Assembly: GCF_000720475.1 (NCBI RefSeq)
Contig: NZ_JOAP01000011.1
Span: 169,618-233,617, forward strand
Direction: 5' to 3'
Source: Streptomyces aureocirculatus
Lineage (GTDB): Bacteria > Actinomycetota > Actinomycetes > Streptomycetales > Streptomycetaceae
Length of the DNA stretch: 64,000 bases
Shown here one piece after another: positions 34,280 through 42,235 of the stretch. Made by a program: the position numbers and the translations under genes. The notes under the pieces were generated by a model that was not told where the DNA came from, made no database searches, and was given only the letters and a program-made list of their open reading frames with translations. Each line of letters opens with the position of its first letter. Within the stretch, counting starts at the first letter, position 1.

Positions 34280-35560
34280 ATGGACGTCATCTCCGTCATC
34301 CGTACGAAGCGGGACCGGGGCGAGCTGAGCGACGAGCAGATCGACTGGGTCATCGACGCCTACACGCGCGGCGCCGTCGCCGACGAGCAGATGTCGGCCC
34401 TGGCGATGGCGATCCTGCTCAACGGCATGAACCGCCGCGAGATCGCCACCTGGACGGCGGCGATGATCGCCTCCGGCGAGCGCATGGACTTCTCGTCCCT
34501 CTCCCGTCCCACCGCCGACAAGCACTCCACGGGCGGCGTCGGCGACAAGATCACGCTTCCGCTCGCGCCCCTGGTGGCGGCCTGCGGCGCGGCCGTCCCG
34601 CAGCTCTCCGGGCGCGGCCTCGGCCACACCGGCGGCACCCTCGACAAGCTGGAGTCGATCCCCGGCTGGCGCGCCCTGCTCTCCAACGAGGAGATGCTGG
34701 CCGTCCTGAACGGCGCGGGCTCCGTCATCTGCGCGGCGGGCGACGGCCTGGCCCCCGCCGACAAGAAGCTCTACGCCCTGCGTGACGTGACGGGAACGGT
34801 GGAGGCGATCCCCCTCATCGCGTCCTCCATCATGTCCAAGAAGATCGCCGAGGGTACGGGTTCCCTGGTCCTGGACGTGAAGGTCGGTACCGGCGCGTTC
34901 ATGAAGACCCTCGACGACGCGCGCGAGCTGGCCTCCACCATGGTGGGCCTCGGCACCGACCACGGCGTCCGCACGGTCGCCCTGCTCACGGACATGTCGA
35001 CGCCGCTCGGCCTGACCGCGGGCAACGCCCTGGAGGTCCGCGAGTCCGTCGAGGTCCTGGCGGGCGGCGGCCCCTGCGACGTCGTCGACCTGACCCTGGC
35101 CCTCGCCCGCGAGATGCTCGCCGCCGCCGGCCTGCCGGACGCCGACCCGGCGAAGGCCCTCGCCGACGGCTCCGCGATGGACGTCTGGCGCCGGATGATC
35201 GCGGCGCAGGGCGGCGACCCGGACGCGGCGCTGCCCGTGGCCCGCGAGACCCATGTCGTCACGGCTCCCTCGTCCGGGGTCCTGACCCGTCTGGACGCGT
35301 ACGACGTCGGCGTCGCCGCGTGGCGGCTCGGTGCGGGGCGGGCCCGCAAGGAGGACCCCGTGCAGGCGGGCGCCGGCGTCGAACTCCACGCCAAGCCGGG
35401 CGACTCCGTCGAAGCGGGCGCGCCGCTTCTCACCCTGCACACGGACACCCCCGAGCGGTTCGAGTACGCCCTGAAGTCCCTGGAGTCCGCGTACGACGTC
35501 TCCCCGCCGGGTACGGAGTTCACGCCCCGTCCGATCGTCCTGGAGCGCGTCTCCCTTTGA
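34280..35560 (+). CDS. deoA: Thymidine phosphorylase
   Basis: 426 residues, the normal length. The signature is KHSTGGVGDKITLPLAPLVAACGAAVPQLSGRGLGHTGGTLDKLES (about 82-127), with the phosphate-binding KHSTGG and the pyrimidine-site region KISG-like replaced by the usual actinobacterial text. It has a lipoyl-like C-terminal domain. It splits thymidine or deoxyuridine (and possibly uridine) to base and (deoxy)ribose-1-phosphate in the cytosol. A GGAAGGGA ribosome site precedes ATG 34280. It has its own promoter with the shared palindrome, directly after the transporter/cdd operon. Confidence 0.95.
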   Translation: MDVISVIRTKRDRGELSDEQIDWVIDAYTRGAVADEQMSALAMAILLNGMNRREIATWTAAMIASGERMDFSSLSRPTADKHSTGGVGDKITLPLAPLVAACGAAVPQLSGRGLGHTGGTLDKLESIPGWRALLSNEEMLAVLNGAGSVICAAGDGLAPADKKLYALRDVTGTVEAIPLIASSIMSKKIAEGTGSLVLDVKVGTGAFMKTLDDARELASTMVGLGTDHGVRTVALLTDMSTPLGLTAGNALEVRESVEVLAGGGPCDVVDLTLALAREMLAAAGLPDADPAKALADGSAMDVWRRMIAAQGGDPDAALPVARETHVVTAPSSGVLTRLDAYDVGVAAWRLGAGRARKEDPVQAGAGVELHAKPGDSVEAGAPLLTLHTDTPERFEYALKSLESAYDVSPPGTEFTPRPIVLERVSL

Positions 35561-35659
35561 CCACACGCCCCCGCGTCACCGCCAAGCGCCGTGCGGGCCT
35601 CTTGCCCCCACCCACCCGCCCCCTCCCTCGGTGAGATCCCAGCCCGCGCGGCAAGGTCC

Positions 35660-35700
35660 AAGCCCGTCCGGCGTTTGAGGACGAGCGCGGAGCGCGATCG
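35660..35700 (+). repeat. Interspersed Streptomyces-type intergenic repeat (copy 2)
   Basis: AAGCCCGTCCGGCGTTTGAG followed by GACGAGCGCGGAGCGCGATC, whose GCGC.. words can pair. It lies between the convergent deoA and LysR genes. The following 35701-35809 is G-rich with no gene. Confidence 0.8.
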
Positions 35701-35809
35701 GCGGTGCCCCGGGCCCGAGGGGGCCGGGGCCTCAGGGGTCCGGGCCCGCGGGGGTCCAGGGGGCGCAGCCCCGTGGTTTTCGGGGAGGGGCGGGGGGTGG
35801 GGGAGAAGA

Positions 35810-36772
35810 TCACTCCGGCAGCAACCGCCCCCGCCGCCCCAGCAGGAACTTCTTGAACGCCGCCACCGGGGCCGTGTCCGGGTGACCTTCGAGCCAGGCG
35901 ACGCCGATCTCGCGGACGGCCCGCTGCCCGGTGACGGTGAGCTCGACGACGCCGGGCCGGGCGACGGCGGGCGGCGGCAGCAGAGCCACCCCGAGCCCCG
36001 CCGCCACCAGGCCGCGCAGCGTCTCGGCCTCCTCGCCCTCGAAGGCGATGCGCGGCCTGAACCCGGCCTCGGCGCACAGCGCGTCGGTGATGCGCCGCAG
36101 CCCGTACCCGGGCTCCAGCGTCACGAACGCCTCGTCCGCGGCTTCGGCGAGGCGGACGCGCTTGCGGGTGGCGAGGCGGTGGTCGTCGGGGACGACGAGA
36201 CGCAGCCGCTGCTCGTCGAGGCGCCGGGCGACGAGGCCGGGCGCGTCCGGGACGGGGGACGTCAGACACAGGTCGAGTTCCCCGGCCCGCAGCCGTTCGA
36301 GCATGGCCTCGCCATAGTTCTGCACGAGGCTGAACCGGACCCGGGGGTGATCCACGCGGAAGGCGCGGATGAGACCGGGGACGGTCTCGGAGCCCATGGT
36401 GTGCAGAAAGCCGAACGCCACCTTCCCCGTGGCCGGGTCCGCGTCGGCCCTAACGGACTCCGCGGCCCGCCCCACCTCCGCGAGCGCCCGCTCGGCCGAC
36501 GCGAGGAAGGTGCGGCCCGCCGGCGTCAGCGACACCGTGCGGCCGTGCCGGGCGAACAGGTCGACGCCCAGGTCCCGTTCGAGCCTGACGAGGGCGCGCG
36601 ACAGCGTCGACTGCGGCACCCCCAACTCCTGCGCGGCCCGCGTGACGTGCTCGGTACGGGCGACCCCGGCGAAGTACGCGAGCCGCGGCGCGAGCAGCCG
36701 CACAATGTGATCTGTGTCCTCTGTGTCACTGTTCTGCGACAGACGAGCCTCTGACCTTTGCTGATGCTGCAT
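35810..36772 (-). CDS. LysR-family transcriptional regulator
   Basis: 320 residues. The winged helix-turn-helix is at about 27-85 (RLLAPRLAYFAGVARTEHVTRAAQELGVPQSTLSRALVRLERDLGVDLFARHGRTVSLTPAG). The LysR substrate-binding domain follows (GKVAFGFLHTMGSETVPGLIRAFRVDHPRVRFSLVQ...LDLCLTSPV...LVAAGLGVALLPPPAV). It is divergent from an MFS exporter gene only 62 bp away, the classic arrangement of a LysR regulator controlling its neighbour. The ATG at 36772 lacks a good ribosome site; a longer in-frame start into the intergenic region is less likely. Confidence 0.87.
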   Translation of the reverse strand: MQHQQRSEARLSQNSDTEDTDHIVRLLAPRLAYFAGVARTEHVTRAAQELGVPQSTLSRALVRLERDLGVDLFARHGRTVSLTPAGRTFLASAERALAEVGRAAESVRADADPATGKVAFGFLHTMGSETVPGLIRAFRVDHPRVRFSLVQNYGEAMLERLRAGELDLCLTSPVPDAPGLVARRLDEQRLRLVVPDDHRLATRKRVRLAEAADEAFVTLEPGYGLRRITDALCAEAGFRPRIAFEGEEAETLRGLVAAGLGVALLPPPAVARPGVVELTVTGQRAVREIGVAWLEGHPDTAPVAAFKKFLLGRRGRLLPE

Positions 36773-36789
36773 AGGAACGATTATGACGA

Positions 36790-36834
36790 TTCCATGCATT
36801 GGACGCATGAAAATCGTGGTCGTACGTTCGTTGC
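36790..36834 (+). promoter_or_regulatory. LysR-type dyad and leaderless promoter of the MFS gene
   Basis: The dyad CATGC-N6-GCATG (about 36793-36809) is flanked by TTC and AAA and has the T-N11-A form of LysR sites. TTGGAC (36799-36804), an 18-bp spacer and TACGTT (36823-36828) end six bases before ATG 36835, predicting a leaderless mRNA. Confidence 0.6.
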
Positions 36835-38151
36835 ATGCCTCCTGCCAGTAGCGGGGCGACCGCGAGCCACGCGGTCGCCCGCACCCCGTCGTCCCCCGAT
36901 TCCCAGCCCACCGCCGCGCCCATCGAATCCACTGCCGCCCACGACACGCGCATGGCACCGGGAGGCCCGGGCTTTCGCCGTATGAGCTTCGCGCTGTTCC
37001 TCGCGGGCATGGCCGCCTTCGCGCTCCTGTACTCCACCCAGGCTCTGCTCCCGCTGATCTCCGCCGACTTCGGCGCGAGCGCGTCCACGGCAAGTTGGAC
37101 GGTGTCGGCCGCGACCGGCGCGCTCGCCCTGTTCGTGCTGCCGCTGAGCGCCCTGTCGGAGCGGTACGGGCGGCGGACGCTGATGACGGTCTCGCTGAGC
37201 GTCGCCGTCGCGGTGGGCCTGCTCGTACCGTTCGCACCGTCGGTCGGGGCGCTGATCGTGCTGCGCGCCGTGCAGGGCGCCGCACTCGCCGGGCTCCCGG
37301 CGTCCGCGATGGCCTACCTCGCGGAAGAGGTGCGCCCCAAGGCGCTCGTGGCCGCGATCGGCATGTTCGTCGCGGGCAACTCCATCGGCGGCATGAGCGG
37401 CCGTATCGTCACCGGCTGGGCCGCGCAGGCCTGGGGCTGGCGCTGGGCCGTCGGCGTGGTCGGCCTGCTCGCGGTCGTCTGCGTGCTCGCCTTCCGCGCG
37501 CTGCTGCCCGCCCCGCGCCACTTCACGCCGGGCACCCTCAGCCCCAAGTCGCTCGGCCGCACGGTCCGTTCGCACCTGTCGAACCCGCTCCTGTGCCGTC
37601 TCTACGCGATCGGCGCGCTGTTCATGACCGTCTTCGGCGCGGTCTACACGGTGATCGGATACCGCCTCAGCGAGGCGCCGTTCTCCCTCCCGCAGGGCGT
37701 CATCGGCTCGATCTTCCTGGTCTACCTCGTCGGTACGGCGTCCTCGGCCGCCGCCGGAAAGCTCGTGGCCCGGCTCGGCAGGCGCGGCGCCCTCTACCTC
37801 GCCGTGTCCACCACCGCGGGCGGTCTGCTCCTGTCCCTGTCCGACTCCCTGGTGATGGTCCTGCTCGGCCTGGTCCTGATCACGGCGGGCTTCTTCGCGG
37901 GCCACGCCGTCGCGTCCTCCTCGGTGAGCCGCACGGCCACCACCGGCCGCGCCCAGGCCTCCGCGCTCTACCAGTCCGCCTACTACGTGGGCTCCAGCGT
38001 GGGCGGCACGCTCGGCGCCATGGCCTTCCACGCGGGCGGCTGGGGCGGCACGGTCGGCCTCGGTGTCCTCGCCGTTGTCGGCGTCGTGTCGATCACGCTG
38101 TACGGGAGCCGGGTGGCGCGCGTGGAACGCCTCACGGCCCGCACCGCTTAA
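36835..38151 (+). CDS. MFS transporter (YnfM-like, 12 TM)
   Basis: 438 residues with an unstructured 40-residue head and 12 hydrophobic helices. The MFS signature after helix 2 is LSALSERYGRRTLMTVSLSVAVAVGLLVP. Later: VLRAVQGAALAGLPASAMAYLAEEV, GNSIGGMSGRIVTGWAAQAWGWRWAVGVVGLLA and ALYQSAYYVGSSVGGTLG. These features place it with the YnfM/arabinose-efflux-like drug:H+ antiporters; the substrate is unknown. It is divergent from the LysR gene, which is expected to control it. The start ATG lies six bases after a -10, so translation is probably leaderless. Confidence 0.87.
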   Translation: MPPASSGATASHAVARTPSSPDSQPTAAPIESTAAHDTRMAPGGPGFRRMSFALFLAGMAAFALLYSTQALLPLISADFGASASTASWTVSAATGALALFVLPLSALSERYGRRTLMTVSLSVAVAVGLLVPFAPSVGALIVLRAVQGAALAGLPASAMAYLAEEVRPKALVAAIGMFVAGNSIGGMSGRIVTGWAAQAWGWRWAVGVVGLLAVVCVLAFRALLPAPRHFTPGTLSPKSLGRTVRSHLSNPLLCRLYAIGALFMTVFGAVYTVIGYRLSEAPFSLPQGVIGSIFLVYLVGTASSAAAGKLVARLGRRGALYLAVSTTAGGLLLSLSDSLVMVLLGLVLITAGFFAGHAVASSSVSRTATTGRAQASALYQSAYYVGSSVGGTLGAMAFHAGGWGGTVGLGVLAVVGVVSITLYGSRVARVERLTARTA

Positions 38152-38294
38152 CACAACTATCGCGCTGAACTGCCGTTTTCGCCGCTCCGCGGGCCATTGT
38201 CAGTGGGCTGCGGTAGCTTCCGAGGTGCTGGAACTTCCGTAGCCGCTACGACACGGGCGCACATGGGCACGCAGAGGCACAGGGGTGGGTTGGG

Positions 38295-39272
38295 ATGAGT
38301 GACAGCGCGACGGTGGAGCTGGACGCGAGCCTGGAGAAGCACCGCACCGAGCTGACGGGGTACTGCTATCGGATGCTGGGCTCCGCCTTCGAGGCCGAGG
38401 ACGCCGTGCAGGACACGATGGTCCGCGCCTGGCGCAGCTTCGACAAGTTCGAGGGCCGCTCCAGCCTCCGCTCCTGGCTGTATCGCATCGCGACGAACGT
38501 CTGCCTGGACATGCTGAACGCGGGCAACCGCCGCGCCCGCCCCATGGACCTCACCGCCTCGACGCCCCTGGCCCAGGCGGCCCTCACCCCCCGCGCGGAC
38601 AACGTCTGGCTGGAGCCGATACCGGACGGCCGGGTCCTGCCCACGGTCGGCGACCCCGCCGAGGCCGCCGTCGCCAAGGAGTCCGTGCGCCTCGCCTTCA
38701 TCGCCGCACTCCAGCAACTGCCCGCCAAGCAGCGGGCGGTGCTCATCCTGCGCGAGGTCCTCGCGTGGAAGGCGAGCGAGGTCGCCGACCTGCTCGGTAC
38801 GACGGTCGCCTCGGTCAACAGCGCCCTGCAGCGTGCCCGCGCCACCCTCGCCGAGCGCCCCGCCGACGACACGGCGACGTCCGACCCGCTGGACGACGAA
38901 CAGCAAAAGCTCCTCGACCGCTACGTCACGGCATTCGAGGGCTATGACATGGCGGCCCTCACCGCCCTCCTCCACGAGGACGCCGTGATGACGATGCCCC
39001 CGTTCGACCTGTGGCTGCGCGGCCCGCAGGACATCACGGGCTTCATGTCGACCATCGGCGCGGCCTGCGCGGGCTCCCGCCTCCTCCCGGTCGCGGTCAA
39101 CGGCACCCCGGGCTTCGCGCAGTACAAGCCCGACCCGGACAACGGCGGCTACCTGCCCTGGGCGATCCAGGTCATCGAGATCTCAGCGGGCCGGGTCGCC
39201 GGGTTCCACTGCTTCCTCGACACCGAGCGGTGGTTCCCGCTCTTCGGGGTGCCGCTCCACCTCGACGCATAG
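38295..39272 (+). CDS. ECF sigma factor with SnoaL-like C-terminal domain (TIGR02960-like)
   Basis: 325 residues. Sigma region 2 (about 12-80): LEKHRTELTGYCYRMLGSAFEAEDAVQDTMVRAWRSFDKFEGRSSLRSWLYRIATNVCLDML. Region 4 (about 140-195): LPAKQRAVLILREVLAWKASEVADLLGTTVASVNSALQRARATL. A C-terminal NTF2/SnoaL-like domain (about 205-325) has LLDRYVTAFEGYDMAALTALLHEDAVMTMPPF. In ECF groups with this domain, it acts as an intramolecular regulator in place of a separate anti-sigma factor. Its 3' end overlaps the convergent STAS gene by 90 bp, so their transcripts are antisense there. Confidence 0.88.
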   Translation: MSDSATVELDASLEKHRTELTGYCYRMLGSAFEAEDAVQDTMVRAWRSFDKFEGRSSLRSWLYRIATNVCLDMLNAGNRRARPMDLTASTPLAQAALTPRADNVWLEPIPDGRVLPTVGDPAEAAVAKESVRLAFIAALQQLPAKQRAVLILREVLAWKASEVADLLGTTVASVNSALQRARATLAERPADDTATSDPLDDEQQKLLDRYVTAFEGYDMAALTALLHEDAVMTMPPFDLWLRGPQDITGFMSTIGAACAGSRLLPVAVNGTPGFAQYKPDPDNGGYLPWAIQVIEISAGRVAGFHCFLDTERWFPLFGVPLHLDA

Positions 39273-39587
39273 CTCCGCGAGGCCGACGAGCCCGAGCAGC
39301 GCCCACAGGGCCGGGGTGGGGTCCCGCAACCGCAGCCCCACCCCCGCCCCGCGGGCGGCCAGTCTCAGCCGTGCCACGGCCTCCACGGTGCCGAGGTCGG
39401 CGGTGGTGATCCCGCCGACGTCGCAGATCACCTCGCCGGTGGCGGGTGCGCGCGCGGCGGCGCACAGGCCGGCGACGAGCCGGGGAATGTCGTCCTGGCG
39501 GACGGGCCCCGTCACGACCAGGAGGTTCGGCGCACGCACTTCGGAGACTGCCACATCAGGGGGACCGCGCCCGCGACCGGAACTCAT
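39183..39587 (-). CDS. STAS-domain (anti-anti-sigma-like) protein overlapping the ECF gene
   Basis: 134 residues from ATG 39587. The fold follows the SpoIIAA/STAS pattern: PNLLVVTGPVRQDDIPRLVAGLCAAARAPATGEVICDVGGITTADLGTVEAVARLRLAARGAGVGLRLRDPTPALWALLGLVGL. The position normally holding the phosphorylatable Ser/Thr reads GGITTADLGTV, so a Thr could serve. STAS proteins bind anti-sigma kinases; no partner kinase is nearby. It is convergent with the sigma gene, overlaps its last 30 codons, and is divergent from the lasso-peptide operon. A role in that cluster is possible but not shown. Confidence 0.75.
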   Translation of the reverse strand: MSSGRGRGPPDVAVSEVRAPNLLVVTGPVRQDDIPRLVAGLCAAARAPATGEVICDVGGITTADLGTVEAVARLRLAARGAGVGLRLRDPTPALWALLGLVGLAELCVEVERHPEEREPPLGVEEAVEPGDPAR

Positions 39588-39742
39588 CGGTAGGCCCACG
39601 GCCTTTTCCCGTGCCCTGTCCGCACCCGGTTCGCTTCCTGCTCCGGCCCCTTCCGCGCCCCAGACCTCTCCGCACTCCGGCGCCCGCGGGCTCGGGGCGC
39701 GCACGGGCGCACGCGGTCCCGTCTCCGTGCCCCCGCCGAAAG

Positions 39743-39844
39743 CGGTGAATCCGCTCGGTTCACCGAATCGGGTGGGGCGAGGGCCCGTCGGGCGTGACGC
39801 CGAGACGCCCTGGGCAGCCTCCGCAGCGGCGTGGGTCCCACGCC
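39743..39844 (+). promoter_or_regulatory. Two dyads upstream of the lasso precursor gene
   Basis: CGGTGAA-N9-TTCACCG (39743-39765) is an operator-like inverted repeat. GGCGTGGGTCCCACGCC (39828-39844) is a perfect odd-length palindrome 26 bp before the precursor ATG and could be an operator or leader hairpin. The rest of 39588-39742 is Pro/Arg-coding-like GC-rich sequence without a supported gene. Confidence 0.55.
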
Positions 39845-39870
39845 ACCAGCGGAAGCAGAGGAGGACCTGC

Positions 39871-40008
39871 ATGCAGCAGGACGAGGTGTACGAACCACCG
39901 GCCATGGTGGAAGTCGGCGACTTCACCGAGCTGACCCGGGGTGAGGCGCTTGGCGCGCACTACGAGGGCGGCTTCCCTCCCTACGAGTGGTACCTCGGCC
40001 CCAACTGA
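39871..40008 (+). CDS. Lasso peptide precursor
   Basis: 45 residues with a strong AGAGGAGG site. Leader (1-23) has the class II recognition motif: Y7, P10, M12 in the usual Leu place, G16, F18, and Thr22 at the penultimate leader position. Cleavage between R23 and G24 gives a 22-residue core. Its first nine residues, GEALGAHYE, fit a ring closed between the amine of Gly1 and the side chain of Glu9. The tail is GGFPPYEWYLGPN, with bulky Tyr/Trp residues that could act as plugs. There is no Cys, so no disulfide: class II. Cyclase, RRE and peptidase genes follow directly. I do not recognise this core. Confidence 0.9.
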   Translation: MQQDEVYEPPAMVEVGDFTELTRGEALGAHYEGGFPPYEWYLGPN

Positions 40009-40073
40009 TCCCAGCCCGTCAGCACATCGGAACGGCCGGTCGTCGGGGCCGACAGCACATGAGGTGATGCGCC

Positions 40074-41975
40074 ATGAGCGGTGACGCGTGGTTCGCCGTC
40101 CTGCCGGACGGTGAAGCGGGCGCGGCCGCGGCGCGGCTCCTGCGCCCCTGGGCCACCGAGACCGTCGATCACCACTCCGGCCGGCCGTGGCTGCTCGGAA
40201 GCTGGCCGGCCGGACGGGTGACGGTGGGCAGGGCAGGGGCGCGGCGAGTCGCGGTGATCGGGCGGTGCCCGGTCACCGCCGACGAGTTGTGCACGCGGGC
40301 CGGACAACTGCGGGACGTCCAGGACAGCGGCGGCATGGAGGGCATCGCCGCCGGTCTGACGGGGAGCTTCCACCTCCTCGCCTCCATCGACGGCACCGTC
40401 CGGGCCAGGGGCAGCGCCTCCGGGGTACGGCGCCTCTTCCACACCCGGGTGGCCGGAACGACCGTGGCCGCCGACCGGTCGGACCGCCTCGCCGCCCTGA
40501 CCGGAGCGGCCCCCGACGAACGGGTCCTGGCCGCCCATCTGCTCTCCTCACCGCTCCCGTACCCGCTGGACGACCTGTGCGTGTGGCAGGGCGTGCGGGC
40601 CCTGCCGACCTACGACTGTCTGCTGCTCGACGCGGACGGACGGGCCCGCACCCGGCCGTGGTGGGCCCCGCCGGAGCCCCAACTGCCCCGGCGGGAAGGG
40701 GTGCCCGCGGTACGCGCCGCCCTGACCGCGGCCGTCGGCTCCTGCACGGCGGGCGGTGGCACGGTGAGCGCGGACCTGTCGGGCGGCATGGACTCCACCA
40801 GCCTGTGCTTCCTGGCCGCGCGGGAACAGGAGCGGACCCGGCAGCCCGGGGCGAAGCTGGTGACGCTGCGCTGGCAGAGCCTCGACCCGGAGAACGACGA
40901 CGCGACCTGGGCCGCGCGGGCCGTGGCCCACCTGCCCGGCATCGAGCACGTCGTACCCGCCCCCGAACAATGGCCGTCCTGGTACGACGACTTGACAACC
41001 CTCACCGGCGACGCGGCCCCCACCGACGAGCCGGGCCCCTGGGTCCGCGACGGCGCGAGGATGGCGGCGCTCTGCCGCCTGATGACCGGCCGCGGCTCCC
41101 GCCTGCACCTGATGGGCGGCGGCGCGGACGAACTGTTCGGTACGTTCCCCGCGCATCTGCACGACTTGGCGCGCCGCCGCCCGCTCGCGGCGTACACCCG
41201 TATCCGTACGCACCGCGCCTCCCAGCACTGGCCGCTCGGGCAACTCCTGCGGCAGCTCGCGGACCGCAGCACGTACGGTCAGTGGCTGACCGCGTGGGCG
41301 CGGGGCCTCACCACCGCACCACGCCCCTCCGTGGCCCTGACCCGCGGCGCCCCCTCGACGGCGTGGGGCGCGGACCTGCGCATGCCGCCGTGGGCGACCC
41401 GGGACGCGGCCGAGGCCGTACGGAGCCTGCTCCTGGAAGCCGCCGCCACCGCCGGGCCCCTCGCTGCCGAGCGCGGACAGCACCTGGCACTCGCCTGCGT
41501 ACGGACCGGCGGGCGCGGCCTGCGCCAGCTCGACCAGGTGACCTCCGCGAGCGGTCTGGGCCAGGCCGGGCCCTACCTCGACGACCATGTCATCGAGGCC
41601 GCCCTGGCCGTCCGCGTCGCCGAGCGCGGCACGCCGGTCCTGTACAAGCCGGTGCTCGCGGAGGCGGTGCGCGGCACCGTGCCCGAGGACGTACTGTGCC
41701 GCCGCACCAAGGGCGAGTACAGCACGGACTTCCACGCCGCCCTGCGCCGCAACCGCGGCCCCCTGGTCGAGTTCTTCGACGGCTCGCTGCTCGCCGCCGC
41801 CGGACTCATCGACGACGCCGCGCTCCGGGCGTCCCTGCTCGGGGTGCACCCGGGCCCGGACGGACTGCGCTCCCTCAGCTCCAGCCTGGGCAGCGAGATC
41901 TGGCTGCGCGCCCGCGCCGCGCACCCCCGCCCACCGAGCACCGGGGTCACCCCGGTCACCGAAGGAGCACCGTGA
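40074..41975 (+). CDS. Lasso peptide cyclase (asparagine-synthase-like)
   Basis: 633 residues. The N-terminal half (about 1-215) resembles a class II glutamine amidotransferase fold but has no Cys at position 2, so it cannot hydrolyse glutamine. The C-terminal half is an asparagine synthetase domain with the ATP pyrophosphatase loop SGGMDSTS (S236-S243) and LMGGGADELFGTFP, then RRTKGEYSTDFHAAL. Family members adenylate the core Asp/Glu side chain so that the freed N-terminus attacks it and closes the macrolactam. ATG follows GAGGTGAT. It ends in a GTGA overlap with the next gene. A GC-rich hairpin-capable spacer separates it from the precursor gene. Confidence 0.92.
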   Translation: MSGDAWFAVLPDGEAGAAAARLLRPWATETVDHHSGRPWLLGSWPAGRVTVGRAGARRVAVIGRCPVTADELCTRAGQLRDVQDSGGMEGIAAGLTGSFHLLASIDGTVRARGSASGVRRLFHTRVAGTTVAADRSDRLAALTGAAPDERVLAAHLLSSPLPYPLDDLCVWQGVRALPTYDCLLLDADGRARTRPWWAPPEPQLPRREGVPAVRAALTAAVGSCTAGGGTVSADLSGGMDSTSLCFLAAREQERTRQPGAKLVTLRWQSLDPENDDATWAARAVAHLPGIEHVVPAPEQWPSWYDDLTTLTGDAAPTDEPGPWVRDGARMAALCRLMTGRGSRLHLMGGGADELFGTFPAHLHDLARRRPLAAYTRIRTHRASQHWPLGQLLRQLADRSTYGQWLTAWARGLTTAPRPSVALTRGAPSTAWGADLRMPPWATRDAAEAVRSLLLEAAATAGPLAAERGQHLALACVRTGGRGLRQLDQVTSASGLGQAGPYLDDHVIEAALAVRVAERGTPVLYKPVLAEAVRGTVPEDVLCRRTKGEYSTDFHAALRRNRGPLVEFFDGSLLAAAGLIDDAALRASLLGVHPGPDGLRSLSSSLGSEIWLRARAAHPRPPSTGVTPVTEGAP

Positions 41976-42235
41976 CCCTGACCCTGCGACCCGACGTCCG
42001 CGCGACGGACACAGATGACGGCATGGTGCTGCTCGACGAGGTCACCGGCCGGTACTGGCAGCTCAACCGCACCGCGGCACTCGTCCTGCGCAGCCTCCTC
42101 GACGGCGGCAGGCCCGCGGACACCGCCCGCGTGCTGCGCGCGGCGTACCCCCGGCTCACCGCGGAGCGCGCCGCCGCCGACTCGGCCTCGATCACCGGCG
42201 AACTGCTCGCGGCCCGCCTGGTGACGAACCGATGA
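41972..42235 (+). CDS. Lasso peptide RRE protein (B1, PqqD-like)
   Basis: 87 residues. It matches the PqqD-like RiPP recognition element: LRPDVRATDTDDGMVLLDEVTGRYWQLNRTAALVLRSLLDGGRPADTARVL, a three-strand/three-helix winged unit. The RRE holds the precursor leader (its Tyr-Pro-Gly-Phe motif) and presents it to the peptidase. The start is GTG in a GTGA overlap with the cyclase stop, with GAAGGAG ahead. Its own stop overlaps the peptidase start (ATGA), so B1 and B2 should be made in equal amounts, as expected for partners that work as a complex. Confidence 0.92.
   Translation: MTLTLRPDVRATDTDDGMVLLDEVTGRYWQLNRTAALVLRSLLDGGRPADTARVLRAAYPRLTAERAAADSASITGELLAARLVTNR

Noticed and set aside
39316..39870. 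Upstream extension of the lasso precursor (long Pro/Ser/Arg head)
   Set aside because: The extra sequence is antisense to the STAS gene; the ATG at 39871 has a perfect ribosome site and gives a normal precursor length.
39894..39990. Alternative lasso core starting at Gly28 or Ala29
   Set aside because: It would place Glu at position 5 or 4, too short for a known lasso ring, and loses the Thr at leader position -2.
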